From the NCBI GenBank assembly GCA_964386705.1, contig CAYLTY010000003.1:26401-90400 (forward strand): a DNA stretch of 64,000 bases, given 5' to 3'. The translations under genes and the position numbers were made by a program. Source of the stretch: AM-0621 sp964386705. Its GTDB lineage: Bacteria > Planctomycetota > Planctomycetia > Planctomycetales > Planctomycetaceae. The notes under the pieces are model-generated. The model was not told the origin of the DNA. It saw only the letters and a program-made list of their open reading frames with translations, and searched no databases. Shown here piece after piece: positions 1 through 9,370 of the stretch (within the stretch, counting starts at the first letter, position 1; every line of letters starts with the position of its first letter).

Positions 1-2
1 CA

Positions 3-1538
3 GTGGATCAACGCTTCGCGGTCATCACCGGAGGTCCTGGCACCGGTAAGACAACGACCGTCGCCAAGCTGCTGGCTCTGAGGTTGTTGCAGGGCAAAGC
101 AACCTCGCAACACAACGCGCCGACCGGCCTGCGGGTGCTCCTGATGGCACCAACCGGTAAAGCCGCACAGCGGTTGAATGAATCCCTCAGCCGCGCCGCC
201 GGGAAACTGCCGGTCGATCAGGCCGTTCGCGATGCCTTGAAGACCATCACCGCGGGCACAATTCATCGAGTGCTCGGCTGGACTCCACTCCCTCCCGAAC
301 GCGGAGGCCCGTTTCGTCACAATGCTCAACGGCCACTCGATGCGGACATCGTGCTGGTGGATGAAGCGTCGATGGTCGATATCGGACTGATGTGGCATCT
401 CTTCGACGCCGTCGGCCCGGAAACGCAACTCGTCCTGATGGGTGACCGCGATCAACTGGCGTCGGTCGAAGCAGGCGGCGTGCTCAGCGATCTGGCCCGA
501 CCGGAAGACGATGCAACGCTGTCTTCCCGGCGAGATATCATGGCTGCACGCACGGGACTCGATCTCACACCGACGACAACTCAACGCAAGAACTCCGCCA
601 AGCCAGCACAAGACTCTCAGCATCAGGCCGCCATTTCCGTGCTGAGGTTCAGTCACCGCTTTTCGGCGGAATCCATCTTCGGACAATTGGCGGCCGCCAT
701 TCGAGCTGGCGACGCGGATGTCGCCATCGATCTCCTGAGATCCGCAGATCCGCAGCGCCTGTTGTGGTTGCCTCAGTCCAACACGAACACGGCCTTGCAG
801 CGCGTGGTCGAACTGGCAGCCGCACAGTATCGCGAGTACCTGGAGTTGCTCCGTCGCCAACCAGGCCAGCCAGCGGCCATCTTGTCGGCTCTGTCCGCGA
901 CTCGCGTGCTGTGCGCGCATCGAGAAGGTCCGTCCGGTGAGCGAGCCCTCAATCAGCGAGTAGTGCACGCTCTCGACGCGGCGGGTCTGCTGCACTCGCG
1001 ACCTCAACACTATCCCGGCCAGGCCGTCATTGTGACGGAGAACAACTATCAGCAAAACCTCTTCAATGGCGACGTCGGAGTTGTCGTGCCCGGGTCCTCG
1101 GGTCACGGACTGGAGCTCCTGTTTGATGACCCGGAAACGCTCGGAACGTGCCGACTCATTCCGGCCGCGCTCGCACCAGCGACACGTGACTGCTGGGCGA
1201 TGACGATTCACAAGAGTCAGGGCTCTGAGTTCCGCAACGTCTTCGTCGTGTTGCCCGAATTCGATTCACCCATCCTGTCCCGTGAGCTGCTCTATACGGC
1301 AACAACTCGCGTCAAAGACGAAGCCAATGCACCGTCGGGCCGAGCCGGATTCCTTTGCCTCGCGGCCCGAGAAGACGTCTTGCGCGGCGCCATCCAGCGC
1401 GAGATCCGTCGCACCAGCGGCATCCGAGACGCCATCCAGCACATGCTCGCGCCAGCGTCCGCATCACCTCAACGCAAGAAGGCGAGAACCAAGTCCGTCG
1501 CCACCGACCAAAAACGGTTCACTTGGGATGGCCAATAG
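3..1538 (+). CDS. recD: RecD-type exonuclease V alpha / SF1B DNA helicase, 5'-truncated by window edge
   Basis: ATP-dependent 5'-3' DNA helicase of the RecD family. The visible 511 residues hold the whole SF1 motor: Walker A GGPGTGKTTT near residue 10, Walker B VLVDEASM near 117, motif III MGDRDQLASVEAGG near 146, a conserved SHRF motif near 215, the TIHKSQGSEF motif near 400 and the ELLYTATTR motif near 427. Family members carry roughly 100-200 residues before Walker A, so the gene very probably starts left of position 1 and the GTG at the left edge is not a trusted start. Whether it is RecBCD-associated RecD or a stand-alone RecD2 cannot be decided without the N-terminus; no recB or recC is visible. 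It converges with the minus-strand gene ending at 1629. Confidence 0.88.
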   Translation: MDQRFAVITGGPGTGKTTTVAKLLALRLLQGKATSQHNAPTGLRVLLMAPTGKAAQRLNESLSRAAGKLPVDQAVRDALKTITAGTIHRVLGWTPLPPERGGPFRHNAQRPLDADIVLVDEASMVDIGLMWHLFDAVGPETQLVLMGDRDQLASVEAGGVLSDLARPEDDATLSSRRDIMAARTGLDLTPTTTQRKNSAKPAQDSQHQAAISVLRFSHRFSAESIFGQLAAAIRAGDADVAIDLLRSADPQRLLWLPQSNTNTALQRVVELAAAQYREYLELLRRQPGQPAAILSALSATRVLCAHREGPSGERALNQRVVHALDAAGLLHSRPQHYPGQAVIVTENNYQQNLFNGDVGVVVPGSSGHGLELLFDDPETLGTCRLIPAALAPATRDCWAMTIHKSQGSEFRNVFVVLPEFDSPILSRELLYTATTRVKDEANAPSGRAGFLCLAAREDVLRGAIQREIRRTSGIRDAIQHMLAPASASPQRKKARTKSVATDQKRFTWDGQ

Positions 1539-1628
1539 CCACCGTCTTTACTTCCGGGAACGATAGCCCTGCTCTCTTCGCGTCCTTTGCGAGCTTCTGT
1601 TCAATCTTCTTACGGATGCAGAACCAAA

Positions 1629-3848
1629 CTACTTCATTTCGCGAATCCATTGCTCGACCAGCTTCACGGCGTCGCGGTCAACGACGTTGGAGCCGACATG
1701 CGGCATGCGGCCCAAGCCGGTCTTGTTCATGCGAAACGCGACCAGTGATTGCTCGGGCTTGCCGGGCGCGATGTAGCGAGCACTTTCCACCCCGAAGTTA
1801 CCTTGTCCGGGCTTAACGTTCACGGTCCCGGTTTCTGACAGCGGATGGACTGCCAGCAGATGGAACTCGGCATTGCCGCCGCCCCATTTGCGATGACAGT
1901 GAGCACAGTTCCCATGCAAATAGGATCGAGCCCGCGCATCCACAGTTGCGGCGGTGTCTTGAGGACTTGCCAACTTGGGCAACTCAGCCGCAGGTTTCGG
2001 CAGCGGCTTCGTAAACAACCTCATGCGATTCATCACGTCCAGTTGATTGGCAGCGAAGCTGCCGTAGTTGTGCGACTTGTTCATCTGCAATGTGTCGATG
2101 CCGAGCACGTACTTCGCCGACATCGTGTGACACAGCGTGCATTCGGCTCGGCTGGGGAAGTGCCACGTCTGCTGCCGCTTGCCGCCGGGAACCTGCGAGT
2201 CCTTGATCTCGAAGGTGCGATCCAACCCCTTGGCGTCGAGCAAAGTCGCATCCGTTTGCTCGTCATTCCAGACGTACGTGTAGCCATGCCAGACTTGGGC
2301 TCCGTATTCGTCGTCGTTACCGGGGACGAGTTCTCGATGCAGGATGCGGGTTTCGAGTCTGCGCTCACTCTTTGGGTTACCCGCTTCCAGCTCCAGCGAG
2401 AACGTCTTCACCAGCACCGTGCCATCAGGGAAGCGCCAGCCGGCCGGAGCACCTGGCGGTGGCTGCGGGTAAACCACGACATCAAATTCAATCTGTGAAT
2501 CACCGGGCAGCGCGAGATACCGAGTCTTCGCGGCGCCATCCGACCACAGCGGCGAGTTCACCGTGTACGGGAACAGACCCTTGGCTGGCTTGTGATCGCG
2601 AGTTGATTCGAACACACCGGTTTGGCTGAGAAGCTGAGGAAACTTCGGAGCATCCGCCGATGGCGGCGGGGCCTTCACGAGCTGATGAATCCCGCCCGCA
2701 AAGTCGAGGATATAAATCTCACCGGCGGCATCCTGAGCGAACGCGATCACTCGGAGGGATGTGTCAACCAGCTCTCGATGCTCGGTAAGCCGGCCATCCA
2801 CGTAGCGCAGCGACCAGACCTTACCGGTATCGAAGTCACCGTAGACGTAGGCGTCTTTCAGCTCTGGCAGGCGCGACCCGTGATAGACGTAGCCGCCGGT
2901 GATCGAGCGAAAATCAATGTGAGCGTGTTCCACGATCGGCTTCAGAATCGGAGTTGGTCCCAACTTCCGGGCTGGCCGGAAAGAATGAGTCCCCTCCTGG
3001 ACGCTCCAGCCATAATTGCCGCCCTTCTGGATCAGATAGATCATCTCCCACAGGTCCTGACCGATCTCGCCCGCCCAGAGCTGACCAGTTGGCGGATCAA
3101 AACCAAACTTCCACACCTGACGATGCCCGTAGGACCAGATCTCCGGTCGCGCATTCGCCATCCCCACGAATGGGTTATCAGCGGGCACGGCGTACTTGCC
3201 GCTCTTGTCCGGATGATCGACATCAATACGCAGCATCGAACCCAACAGGTCCGTCAGGTCCTGCCCGGTCTGCAATTCGTCAGCAATGCCGCTGCCATCG
3301 CCCGTTGAGATATAGAGCATCCCGTCCGGGCCGAACCGCAAACAGCCGCCGTTATGGCCACCGTTCGGCCATTCGATGATGACTCGCTCAGATTTCGGAT
3401 CGGCCTCAGTCGCGCCCGCGGGCCACATGTATTCTGAAACACGAGTGCCCTTCGGTGTGGTCTCCTGAGTATTCAGAATCGAAGTCACATAGAGCTTGCG
3501 GTTGCGCTTAAAGTCCGGGTGGAACGCGAGGCCATACGCCGATCGGCCCACTTCCAGAAAGAGTTTCTTCTCACTCGCGGCACCTTGGTTCTCCACCAGG
3601 AAGATCTTGCCGCGACGTTCGAGCACCGCGAGTTGCTTGGCTCCCGGCACCGCAGTGATCTCCAGCGGCTCATCGAATCGCACCTTCGGGAAGATGGCTT
3701 CCGTCCGATACGGACTCGGCGGTTCCGGCGACCCCTTGATGTTGGACGTTGTCCACAGTTCGCGTGGCAGAGGTGTATCCGCAGCCGAAGCCCAACTCGT
3801 CCAGGCAGCAACGCAACACACAGCCAGTGAGCACAACTCGAAGCGCAT
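1629..3848 (-). CDS. Secreted sugar dehydrogenase-like beta-propeller fused to a diheme cytochrome c domain
   Basis: Predicted periplasmic oxidoreductase of 739 residues. A Sec signal peptide (MRFELCSLAVCCVAAWTSWA) is followed by a glucose/sorbosone dehydrogenase-type propeller (about residues 40-390; motifs GHNGGCLRFGPDGMLY, PEIWSYGHRQVWKFGF, GGNYGW). The C-terminal part resembles the SO2930-type diheme cytochrome family (VNSPLWSDGA; CTLCH near residue 569; CAHCH near 649; a candidate distal-Met motif GRMPH near 714). Inference: substrate electrons from the propeller pass to the fused hemes. The ATG at 3848 is chosen because AGGAG lies 6 bases upstream and it begins the signal peptide; an ATG two codons upstream is too close to that site. 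The frame stays open to 4271, but that extension has no signal peptide. Confidence 0.8.
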   Translation of the reverse strand: MRFELCSLAVCCVAAWTSWASAADTPLPRELWTTSNIKGSPEPPSPYRTEAIFPKVRFDEPLEITAVPGAKQLAVLERRGKIFLVENQGAASEKKLFLEVGRSAYGLAFHPDFKRNRKLYVTSILNTQETTPKGTRVSEYMWPAGATEADPKSERVIIEWPNGGHNGGCLRFGPDGMLYISTGDGSGIADELQTGQDLTDLLGSMLRIDVDHPDKSGKYAVPADNPFVGMANARPEIWSYGHRQVWKFGFDPPTGQLWAGEIGQDLWEMIYLIQKGGNYGWSVQEGTHSFRPARKLGPTPILKPIVEHAHIDFRSITGGYVYHGSRLPELKDAYVYGDFDTGKVWSLRYVDGRLTEHRELVDTSLRVIAFAQDAAGEIYILDFAGGIHQLVKAPPPSADAPKFPQLLSQTGVFESTRDHKPAKGLFPYTVNSPLWSDGAAKTRYLALPGDSQIEFDVVVYPQPPPGAPAGWRFPDGTVLVKTFSLELEAGNPKSERRLETRILHRELVPGNDDEYGAQVWHGYTYVWNDEQTDATLLDAKGLDRTFEIKDSQVPGGKRQQTWHFPSRAECTLCHTMSAKYVLGIDTLQMNKSHNYGSFAANQLDVMNRMRLFTKPLPKPAAELPKLASPQDTAATVDARARSYLHGNCAHCHRKWGGGNAEFHLLAVHPLSETGTVNVKPGQGNFGVESARYIAPGKPEQSLVAFRMNKTGLGRMPHVGSNVVDRDAVKLVEQWIREMK

Positions 3849-4054
3849 CGCCATCTCCTGAGTGAGCCGCCGAGAAACCAAGACCCCCAAAGTAACCTCC
3901 CCGCCGACACTCGCAACCGAGCGGAGCTGCGCACAACCATTGATCCGCCTGCGATCGATAACTGCTGGGTGTGCAGGACTCTTGAAACAACAGGCAACGC
4001 CCGTGACGATCCAGCCGTCGTCACCCTGCTTTGTTGTGCCTTCGGGAGCTTGCC

Positions 4055-4744
4055 ATGCGCTTTGGTATTCAGCTTGCGGGAATTGTTCTCGTTTCTCTTT
4101 GCGCTGGTCTTGCGCAAGCGCAAGAGAAGAAAGCTCCCGCGAATCCCTTCGAGAAATGGGAGAAGTCCATCGCCGACTTCGAACAGCAGGACGCGAAGCA
4201 GGCACCGCCGAAGAACGAGATCCTGTTTGTCGGCAGTTCGAGCATTCGTCTGTGGAAGCTTCAGGATTCATTCCCGAATCTGAAAGTCATCAATCGCGGG
4301 TTCGGCGGTTCGCAGATTGCCGACAGCGTGCACTTCGCTGAGCGGATCGTCATCAAGCATGAACCACGAACCATTGTCTTCTACGCGGGTGACAACGACC
4401 TCGCGGGCGGAAAGTCTCCCGAGCAAGTAGCGGCGGACTTCAAGAGCTTTGTCGATGTCGTGCGCCCCAAACTGCCGACGACGCAAATTCATTTCATCGC
4501 CATCAAGCCGAGTCTTCAACGGTGGAAGAACGTGGAGAAAGTTCGAGCCGCGAACGGACTCATTCGCGACTACATCATCCAGACGCCCAACGTCTGCTAC
4601 ATCGACGTGTTCCATCCCATGCTGGGCGAAGATGGCAAACCCAAGCCCGAGCTCTTCGTCAAAGACGGCCTGCACATGACGCCCGCAGGCTACAAAATCT
4701 GGGCGAATGAACTGATGCCGTTTCTGGGCGGCAGCATCCAATGA
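4055..4744 (+). CDS. Secreted SGNH/GDSL-family esterase
   Basis: Secreted SGNH hydrolase of 229 residues, likely an esterase or carbohydrate deacetylase; the substrate is not readable from sequence. The signal peptide runs to about residue 23 (AGLAQAQ). SGNH blocks are intact: VGSSSIRLW (block I with the nucleophilic Ser), NRGFGGSQIAD (block II Gly), YAGDNDLAGG (block III Asn) and DGLHMTPAGY (block V Asp/His). ATG 4055 has GGGAG 6 bases upstream. It is divergently transcribed from the dehydrogenase fusion gene at 1629-3848, with about 200 bases between the start codons. An inverted-repeat element follows the stop codon. Confidence 0.85.
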   Translation: MRFGIQLAGIVLVSLCAGLAQAQEKKAPANPFEKWEKSIADFEQQDAKQAPPKNEILFVGSSSIRLWKLQDSFPNLKVINRGFGGSQIADSVHFAERIVIKHEPRTIVFYAGDNDLAGGKSPEQVAADFKSFVDVVRPKLPTTQIHFIAIKPSLQRWKNVEKVRAANGLIRDYIIQTPNVCYIDVFHPMLGEDGKPKPELFVKDGLHMTPAGYKIWANELMPFLGGSIQ

Positions 4745-4746
4745 TC

Positions 4747-4850
4747 GTAGCTTGGACACCCCCGTCCGAGCGTCTTCTCGCAAGGTGATCTGCGTGCAGA
4801 GGCGACTGCAACCTGTGTTAAAGAAGCTCGGACGAGGGCGTCCAAGCTAC
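4747..4850. repeat. Imperfect 30-bp inverted repeat between convergent genes
   Basis: Arms 4747-4776 and 4821-4850 are near-perfect reverse complements (both outer ends read GTAGCTTGGAC when read inward) separated by 44 bases. It sits between the SGNH gene and accC, which converge, so it may end transcription. Its right-arm core GGACGAGGGCGTCC recurs in shortened form near 47479, which suggests a dispersed intergenic element. Confidence 0.7.
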
Positions 4851-4858
4851 AAGCTCTA

Positions 4859-6217
4859 CTAATCGCGGCGCATCAGTTCATCGAGCGTGCGTTCCAGCCA
4901 GCGGGTGTCGACTTGGCCGGCTTGGAACGTTGGGTCGCGAAGAATCTTGCGCAGCAGCGGAATGGAGGTCTTCACGCCTTCAATGACGAATTCATCCAAC
5001 GCTCGCAGCATGCAGGCGATGGCTTGATCGCGGGTCGGGCGATGCACAATCAGCTTGCCGACCATCGAATCGTAGTATGGCGGAATCTTGTAACCCTCGT
5101 GCACGTGCGAGTCGAAACGCACGCCGCGTCCGCCAGGAATGCGCAGTTTGGTGATCGTGCCGGGGCTGCCACGGAATTCATTGTCCGGGTCTTCGGCATT
5201 GATGCGCACTTCGATCGAGTGCCCGTTGCGCTTGATGTCTTCCTGCTGGAACGGCAGCTTTTCGCCAGCGGCTACTCGGATTTGGCTTTCAATCAGGTCG
5301 ATCCCCGTGATCTGCTCAGTCACCGGATGCTCGACCTGAATGCGGGCATTCACTTCGATGAAGTAAAAGTTGTAGTCCTTGTCGACGATGAACTCGCAGG
5401 TGCCCGCGTTGTAGTAGCCCGCCGACTTCGCCAGTCGCACGGCCGCTTCGCACATCGCATTGCGGACATCATCGGGCAGAGTTGGCGCTGGCGCTTCTTC
5501 GATCAGCTTCTGGTGTTTGCGCTGCGTCGAGCATTCGCGCTCCCACAGGTGGCACACGTTGCCGTGCTGATCGCCGATCAGCTGCACTTCGACGTGTCTT
5601 GGATTCTCCACGTACTTCTCAAGAAACACGCCAGCGTTCTTGAACGCTTTCTCGGCTTCCTGCGAGGCTTGCTTCACGCCGATCTTCAGGTCTTGTTCGT
5701 TCCGGGCGACGCGCATGCCTTTGCCGCCACCGCCCGCGGTAGCCTTAATCAGTACCGGATAGCCGATCTTGCTGGCGATCTGCACGGCTTCGGCTTCGTC
5801 CTTCAACAAGCCTTCGCTGCCGGGAACCGTCGGCACGTTGGCCTTCATCGCGACGATGCGTGACGAGACCTTATCGCCCAGGCCGTTCATCGCGTCGACG
5901 GGGGGACCGATGAACTCAATGTCACATTCGCGGCAGATTTCGGCAAACTTGGCGTTCTCGGCCAGGAAGCCATAGCCCGGATGGATGGCCTGAGCGCCGC
6001 CCACTTCAGCAGCGCTGATGATGCGATTGATAAGCAAATAGCTGTCGATCGCCTGAGCGGACCCGATGCAATAGGCCTCGTCCGCCAGACTCAAATAATG
6101 AGCCCCGCGATCAGCCTCTGAAAACACGGCTACGGTTTCGATGCCGAGTTCACGGCAGGCGCGGATGATTCGCAGAGCGATCTCACCGCGATTGGCCACC
6201 AGAATGCGTTGAAACAT
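4859..6217 (-). CDS. accC: Biotin carboxylase subunit of acetyl-CoA carboxylase
   Basis: Carboxylates the biotin on the carrier protein AccB using ATP and bicarbonate, the first half-reaction of acetyl-CoA carboxylase in fatty acid synthesis; cytoplasmic. The 452 residues match the usual AccC length. The N-terminus FQRILVANRGEIALRIIRAC, the ATP-grasp glycine loop TAGGGGKGMRV, HVEVQLIGD, the ECSTQRKHQKLIEE segment and the carboxylase signature FIEVNARIQVEHPVTE are all present. The signature reads VNAR where many homologues have MNTR. It lies about 600 bases downstream of the accB start and is probably cotranscribed with it. No strong ribosome-binding site precedes the ATG, but the N-terminus aligns with the family start. 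Confidence 0.97.
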   Translation of the reverse strand: MFQRILVANRGEIALRIIRACRELGIETVAVFSEADRGAHYLSLADEAYCIGSAQAIDSYLLINRIISAAEVGGAQAIHPGYGFLAENAKFAEICRECDIEFIGPPVDAMNGLGDKVSSRIVAMKANVPTVPGSEGLLKDEAEAVQIASKIGYPVLIKATAGGGGKGMRVARNEQDLKIGVKQASQEAEKAFKNAGVFLEKYVENPRHVEVQLIGDQHGNVCHLWERECSTQRKHQKLIEEAPAPTLPDDVRNAMCEAAVRLAKSAGYYNAGTCEFIVDKDYNFYFIEVNARIQVEHPVTEQITGIDLIESQIRVAAGEKLPFQQEDIKRNGHSIEVRINAEDPDNEFRGSPGTITKLRIPGGRGVRFDSHVHEGYKIPPYYDSMVGKLIVHRPTRDQAIACMLRALDEFVIEGVKTSIPLLRKILRDPTFQAGQVDTRWLERTLDELMRRD

Positions 6218-6316
6218 GTGAGCGTTGTCTTTGAGGAGTGAGACCGGCCACGGCTCGGAAGAATCGGCGGAACGTCCTGGCTTACCGCAACGGCAAGCCA
6301 GGCGACCGACCTGCGA

Positions 6317-6826
6317 CTACGACTTGATGCGGAACAGCGGCTGTCCATACTCGACGGAATCGCCGCTCTTGACGAGCACTTCAGCGATCGTGCCGCTGAC
6401 GTCAGCCGTGATCTGGTTGAAGACTTTCATGGCCTCAACGATGCACACAACCGTGTCAGGTTGGACCTTCGAACCAACTTGCACGTATGGGGGATCATCC
6501 GGAGTCGGCGAGCCGTAGAAGGTACCGACTGTCGGGCTCTTGATGGCGGGCAGGTTGCTCTCAGCGGCGGCCGCTGGAGCAGGTGCCGCTGCCGTCGATG
6601 CCACCGGCGTCGGAGCGGGAGCATGAGCCATCGGGGCCGGAGCGTACTGCATCGGCTGTGGCAGGTACGGCATGGCCGGGACCGTCGCAGGTCCGCGGCG
6701 AATGCGCCAGGCTTCGTCGCCATTCTCGAGATTGATTGACGTGGCGCCGTGCTTGTCCATCAGCTCCATCAGTTCTTTGATGGCAGCCAGGTTAAAGGGA
6801 CTTTTCGACTCGGGGATATCAGCCAT
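6317..6826 (-). CDS. accB: Biotin carboxyl carrier protein of acetyl-CoA carboxylase
   Basis: Carries biotin between biotin carboxylase and carboxyltransferase. The N-terminal helix NLAAIKELMELMDKHG is typical of AccB; a Pro/Ala-rich linker spans about residues 50-90; the C-terminal biotinyl domain has the biotin-acceptor motif VEAMKVFNQI, with Lys in the EAMK context, and ends GDSVEYGQPLFRIKS. The start at 6826 (MADIPESKS, 169 residues) fits the family length; an in-frame ATG at 6886 would add a basic, low-complexity 20-residue leader and cannot be excluded. It lies upstream of accC with a 99-base gap in the same orientation, the usual accBC order. Confidence 0.95.
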   Translation of the reverse strand: MADIPESKSPFNLAAIKELMELMDKHGATSINLENGDEAWRIRRGPATVPAMPYLPQPMQYAPAPMAHAPAPTPVASTAAAPAPAAAAESNLPAIKSPTVGTFYGSPTPDDPPYVQVGSKVQPDTVVCIVEAMKVFNQITADVSGTIAEVLVKSGDSVEYGQPLFRIKS

Positions 6827-7008
6827 CGGCTCAGACCCTTTGGGTTTGGGTTGCGATGCGGAATTCTTGGACGTCTTCTTCTTCATGGGCGTGCTCAAGA
6901 GCGGTTCCTCAAACAAGACCGCCGTGCCCCGCGGATAGCCACCAAGAGCACGGCGTGCGTTGAATATTACTTGTGCTGCCCCTGTCCAGCAACTTGCCGC
7001 GACCTCAC

Positions 7009-7671
7009 TTAGTACCGTCCATGAAAGAGTTCAGCGATGTTGTACGCATTCAGTAAACCGTGTCGGCGTAATTCTTTACCATCTTCGATCAACACGATTG
7101 TGGGGAGCGATTGTACGCCGTACTTGGCCATCAAGTCCGGTCGCGCATCGACGTCCACAACCTGAATGTGATCGGTGTCGCGATCTCCGACTTGCCACTT
7201 CACGGCCTGCAGTTTGGGGAATTCGTAGTTCAGACCCTGGCAGGCGCCGCACCAGGCCGCCTTGAAGACCAGAACCCGTCGCGAGCGAGCTTGGGCTGGA
7301 GCAGGTTTCGATTCAGGTCGGTCATCCGATGAGAGGTCAGCTTCAGTTGGCGTTTCCGAGTTCTGTTCCTGGCTGACGAGCTTCAGATCGAAGGCATCGC
7401 TACCCAGGTTCATTTCTTCGTCGCGGCTGAGGTCAGTTCGCCAAGCCACGGCATCATCTTCATTCGTCGCGGATTGCGTGAACTCCTGAATCGCTGAGCT
7501 TTGCCCGCCCAACTGAATCTGTGGCACAAACTGGGTCTTGCCCAATCGTGGCACCATTCCGGGGATCTCATTCCCAAAGTCAGACACTTCCGAAGCGATC
7601 GCCCTTGGCACCAAACCCGCTGCCATCAAAACAGCCGCCACCCCATGGATTCGTCCCATGAAACACTCCAT
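7009..7671 (-). CDS. Exported thioredoxin-like protein with a CGAC active site
   Basis: Protein of 220 residues with an N-terminal signal peptide (about residues 1-27, ending PRAIASE), a 100-residue low-conservation spacer and a C-terminal thioredoxin domain. The redox motif is WCGAC near residue 142, preceded by VLVFKAAWC, and the cis-Pro segment is SLPTIVLIEDGKE. Inference: disulfide exchange or redox sensing in the periplasm. CGAC is a variant of the usual CGPC/CGHC pair, and the middle Ala would alter its redox potential. Two starts are possible: ATG 7671 (GGAG 8 bases upstream) or ATG 7659 (GGAG 6 bases upstream); either leaves a signal peptide. Confidence 0.8.
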   Translation of the reverse strand: MECFMGRIHGVAAVLMAAGLVPRAIASEVSDFGNEIPGMVPRLGKTQFVPQIQLGGQSSAIQEFTQSATNEDDAVAWRTDLSRDEEMNLGSDAFDLKLVSQEQNSETPTEADLSSDDRPESKPAPAQARSRRVLVFKAAWCGACQGLNYEFPKLQAVKWQVGDRDTDHIQVVDVDARPDLMAKYGVQSLPTIVLIEDGKELRRHGLLNAYNIAELFHGRY

Positions 7672-8074
7672 TCAAAAGACTCCGTAGTTGGCCCGAACTT
7701 CGATCGCGGTGGTCAGTCCGAGATTGAGGTTCGCGTAAGAGGGGAAGACGGTAGGGGTGGTTGCGGGCACACGCAACCAATTTGGACAAGTCGCGAGATC
7801 CGGCGTGTTGGGTGAGAATCTTCCAACAACGTGATTTACGGGAAATTCAGCCACTTTTTCGATTTGATAATCCAGGTGACGACGCACAACCGCCAAATTT
7901 TCAGGAGCCAGAACTGAGATTTCGCCAGTCGAAGAACGTGGCTGCGGACAGGCGCAGTGGGCGAACGACGCCGCTAAATTGAGCGTCTGACAAATGCCTG
8001 CGTGCTCGACATCAATCGGTCAGGCATTCGTTTGTGAGCGAAAATCAGGTCCTACTCCGACACTGAAACCCACC
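7672..8074. other. Divergent intergenic region
   Basis: About 400 bases between the divergent thioredoxin-like and M20 peptidase genes. Promoters for both must lie here, but I could not pick convincing -35/-10 boxes. Short open frames in it lack ribosome-binding sites and protein-like composition. Confidence 0.5.
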
Positions 8075-9202
8075 ATGCAAGCACTCGACTACGCCCAGCA
8101 GCTTGTCCGCTTTGAGTCGCCCAGCCTGGTTTCCAACGTGCCCGTCGCGAACTTCATTGAGGAGACATTGCGGCGGCTCGGTTTCACCTGTGAGCGGCTG
8201 GACTACAACGACGCGAACGGCGTCCCGAAGTCCAGCGTCGTCGCTCGCAAGGGCGAGGGCACCGGCGGCATGGCGTATTTCGGCCACTCGGATGTCGTTC
8301 CTGCCGGCTCGTGGTTCACGACCGAGCACGGTCCCTTTCAGCCGACCATCGTCGGAGACCGGCTCTACGGTCGCGGGTCCTGCGACATGAAGGGCTCCGT
8401 CGCCTGCATGCTGGCCGCCGCCGAGCAATTTTCAGCCAGCGAACTCAAACACCCGATCTACGTCACGGTCACGGCCGACGAAGAAATCGGCTACGGCGGC
8501 GCCCGAGCTGTCGCTGTGCGTTCAAAACTGTTTCAGGAGATGGTGCGAGGCGACGCCAACGGCATCGTCGGCGAGCCGACCAAACTGGAAGTCGTTTACG
8601 CTCATAAGGGCACATACGGCTTCACGGCGATCTCACGCGGCCGCGCCGCCCACTCGAGCACACGGGAAGGCATCAACGCCAACCTCAAGATGATTCCCTT
8701 CCTCGCCGAGATGAAACGCATTCACGACGAGGTTCAAAACGATCCACAGTGGCAGCATAACGAGTTCGATCCGCCGGGAATCAGTTGGAACATCGGTATC
8801 AACGACCATACTGAAGCAGTCAACATCACGGCTCCGCAGAGCATCTGCACGGTCTACTTCCGCCCGAGTCCCGGCCAGAACGGCGACGTCCTGATCGAAC
8901 GTGCCAAGCGAGCTGCCGCCGAAAACGGACTCGAAATCTCCGTTCGAGACGCCGCCAACGCGCTTTATGTTGACCGCAACTCCCCGTTCGTCCGTGAGGT
9001 GCTCGATCTCGCCGGCCAGACCGCAGCCAAAACCGTCTGCTACGGCACCGACGGCGCGGTGCTGGCAGCCCTCAAGAAACTGCTGGTTCTCGGCCCCGGC
9101 GACATCGCCCAGGCACATACTTGGGATGAATGGATCGCCCTCGACCAACTCGACCGCGGGACTGAGCTCTACGCCAAACTCATCCGCCATTGGTGCTGCT
9201 GA
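8075..9202 (+). CDS. M20-family zinc peptidase/deacylase (ArgE/DapE-like)
   Basis: Cytoplasmic metallohydrolase of 375 residues related to acetylornithine deacetylase and succinyl-diaminopimelate desuccinylase. Metal-ligand motifs are readable: FGHSDVVPAG near residue 70 (HxD), GRGSCDMKGS near 105 (bridging Asp), TADEEIGYGG near 133 (catalytic and ligand Glu), GEPT near 170 and a C-terminal LGPGDIAQAHTWDEW His motif. The exact amide substrate cannot be assigned: length fits both ArgE and DapE, and neither arginine nor lysine genes adjoin. The start ATG 8075 opens the conserved fold; the upstream open stretch is not protein-like. Confidence 0.87.
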   Translation: MQALDYAQQLVRFESPSLVSNVPVANFIEETLRRLGFTCERLDYNDANGVPKSSVVARKGEGTGGMAYFGHSDVVPAGSWFTTEHGPFQPTIVGDRLYGRGSCDMKGSVACMLAAAEQFSASELKHPIYVTVTADEEIGYGGARAVAVRSKLFQEMVRGDANGIVGEPTKLEVVYAHKGTYGFTAISRGRAAHSSTREGINANLKMIPFLAEMKRIHDEVQNDPQWQHNEFDPPGISWNIGINDHTEAVNITAPQSICTVYFRPSPGQNGDVLIERAKRAAAENGLEISVRDAANALYVDRNSPFVREVLDLAGQTAAKTVCYGTDGAVLAALKKLLVLGPGDIAQAHTWDEWIALDQLDRGTELYAKLIRHWCC

Positions 9203-9270
9203 GTTCGTGAAGCGAATTTCTGGAACAGCAGGAGGAGCCCTCGATCTGACACACCGACTTGCGCTCCATT

Positions 9271-9326
9271 GTTTAACCCCTACGCCATCGGCGTGGGCGC
9301 GCACGCCGATGGCGTGGCGGTTAAAC
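9271..9326. repeat. Imperfect 24-bp inverted repeat between convergent genes
   Basis: Arms 9271-9294 and 9303-9326 both begin GTTTAACC when read inward and share a CGCCATCGGCGT core; about 3 of 24 positions differ and the loop is 8 bases. It lies between the convergent M20 peptidase and diadenylate cyclase genes. It could act as a bidirectional terminator, although there is no U-tract, or be one copy of a dispersed intergenic repeat. Confidence 0.65.
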
Positions 9327-9370
9327 GCTGGGCTGCCATCGCATGCGATCAACCGCTCTCAACAACCCGA

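Noticed and set aside
3849..4271. Open upstream extension of the dehydrogenase fusion gene to 4271
   Set aside because: It overlaps the divergent SGNH gene start, and the signal peptide and ribosome-binding site fix the true start near 3848.
7672..7896. 74-codon minus-strand open frame upstream of the thioredoxin-like gene
   Set aside because: It has no ribosome-binding site or domain and fills a probable promoter region.
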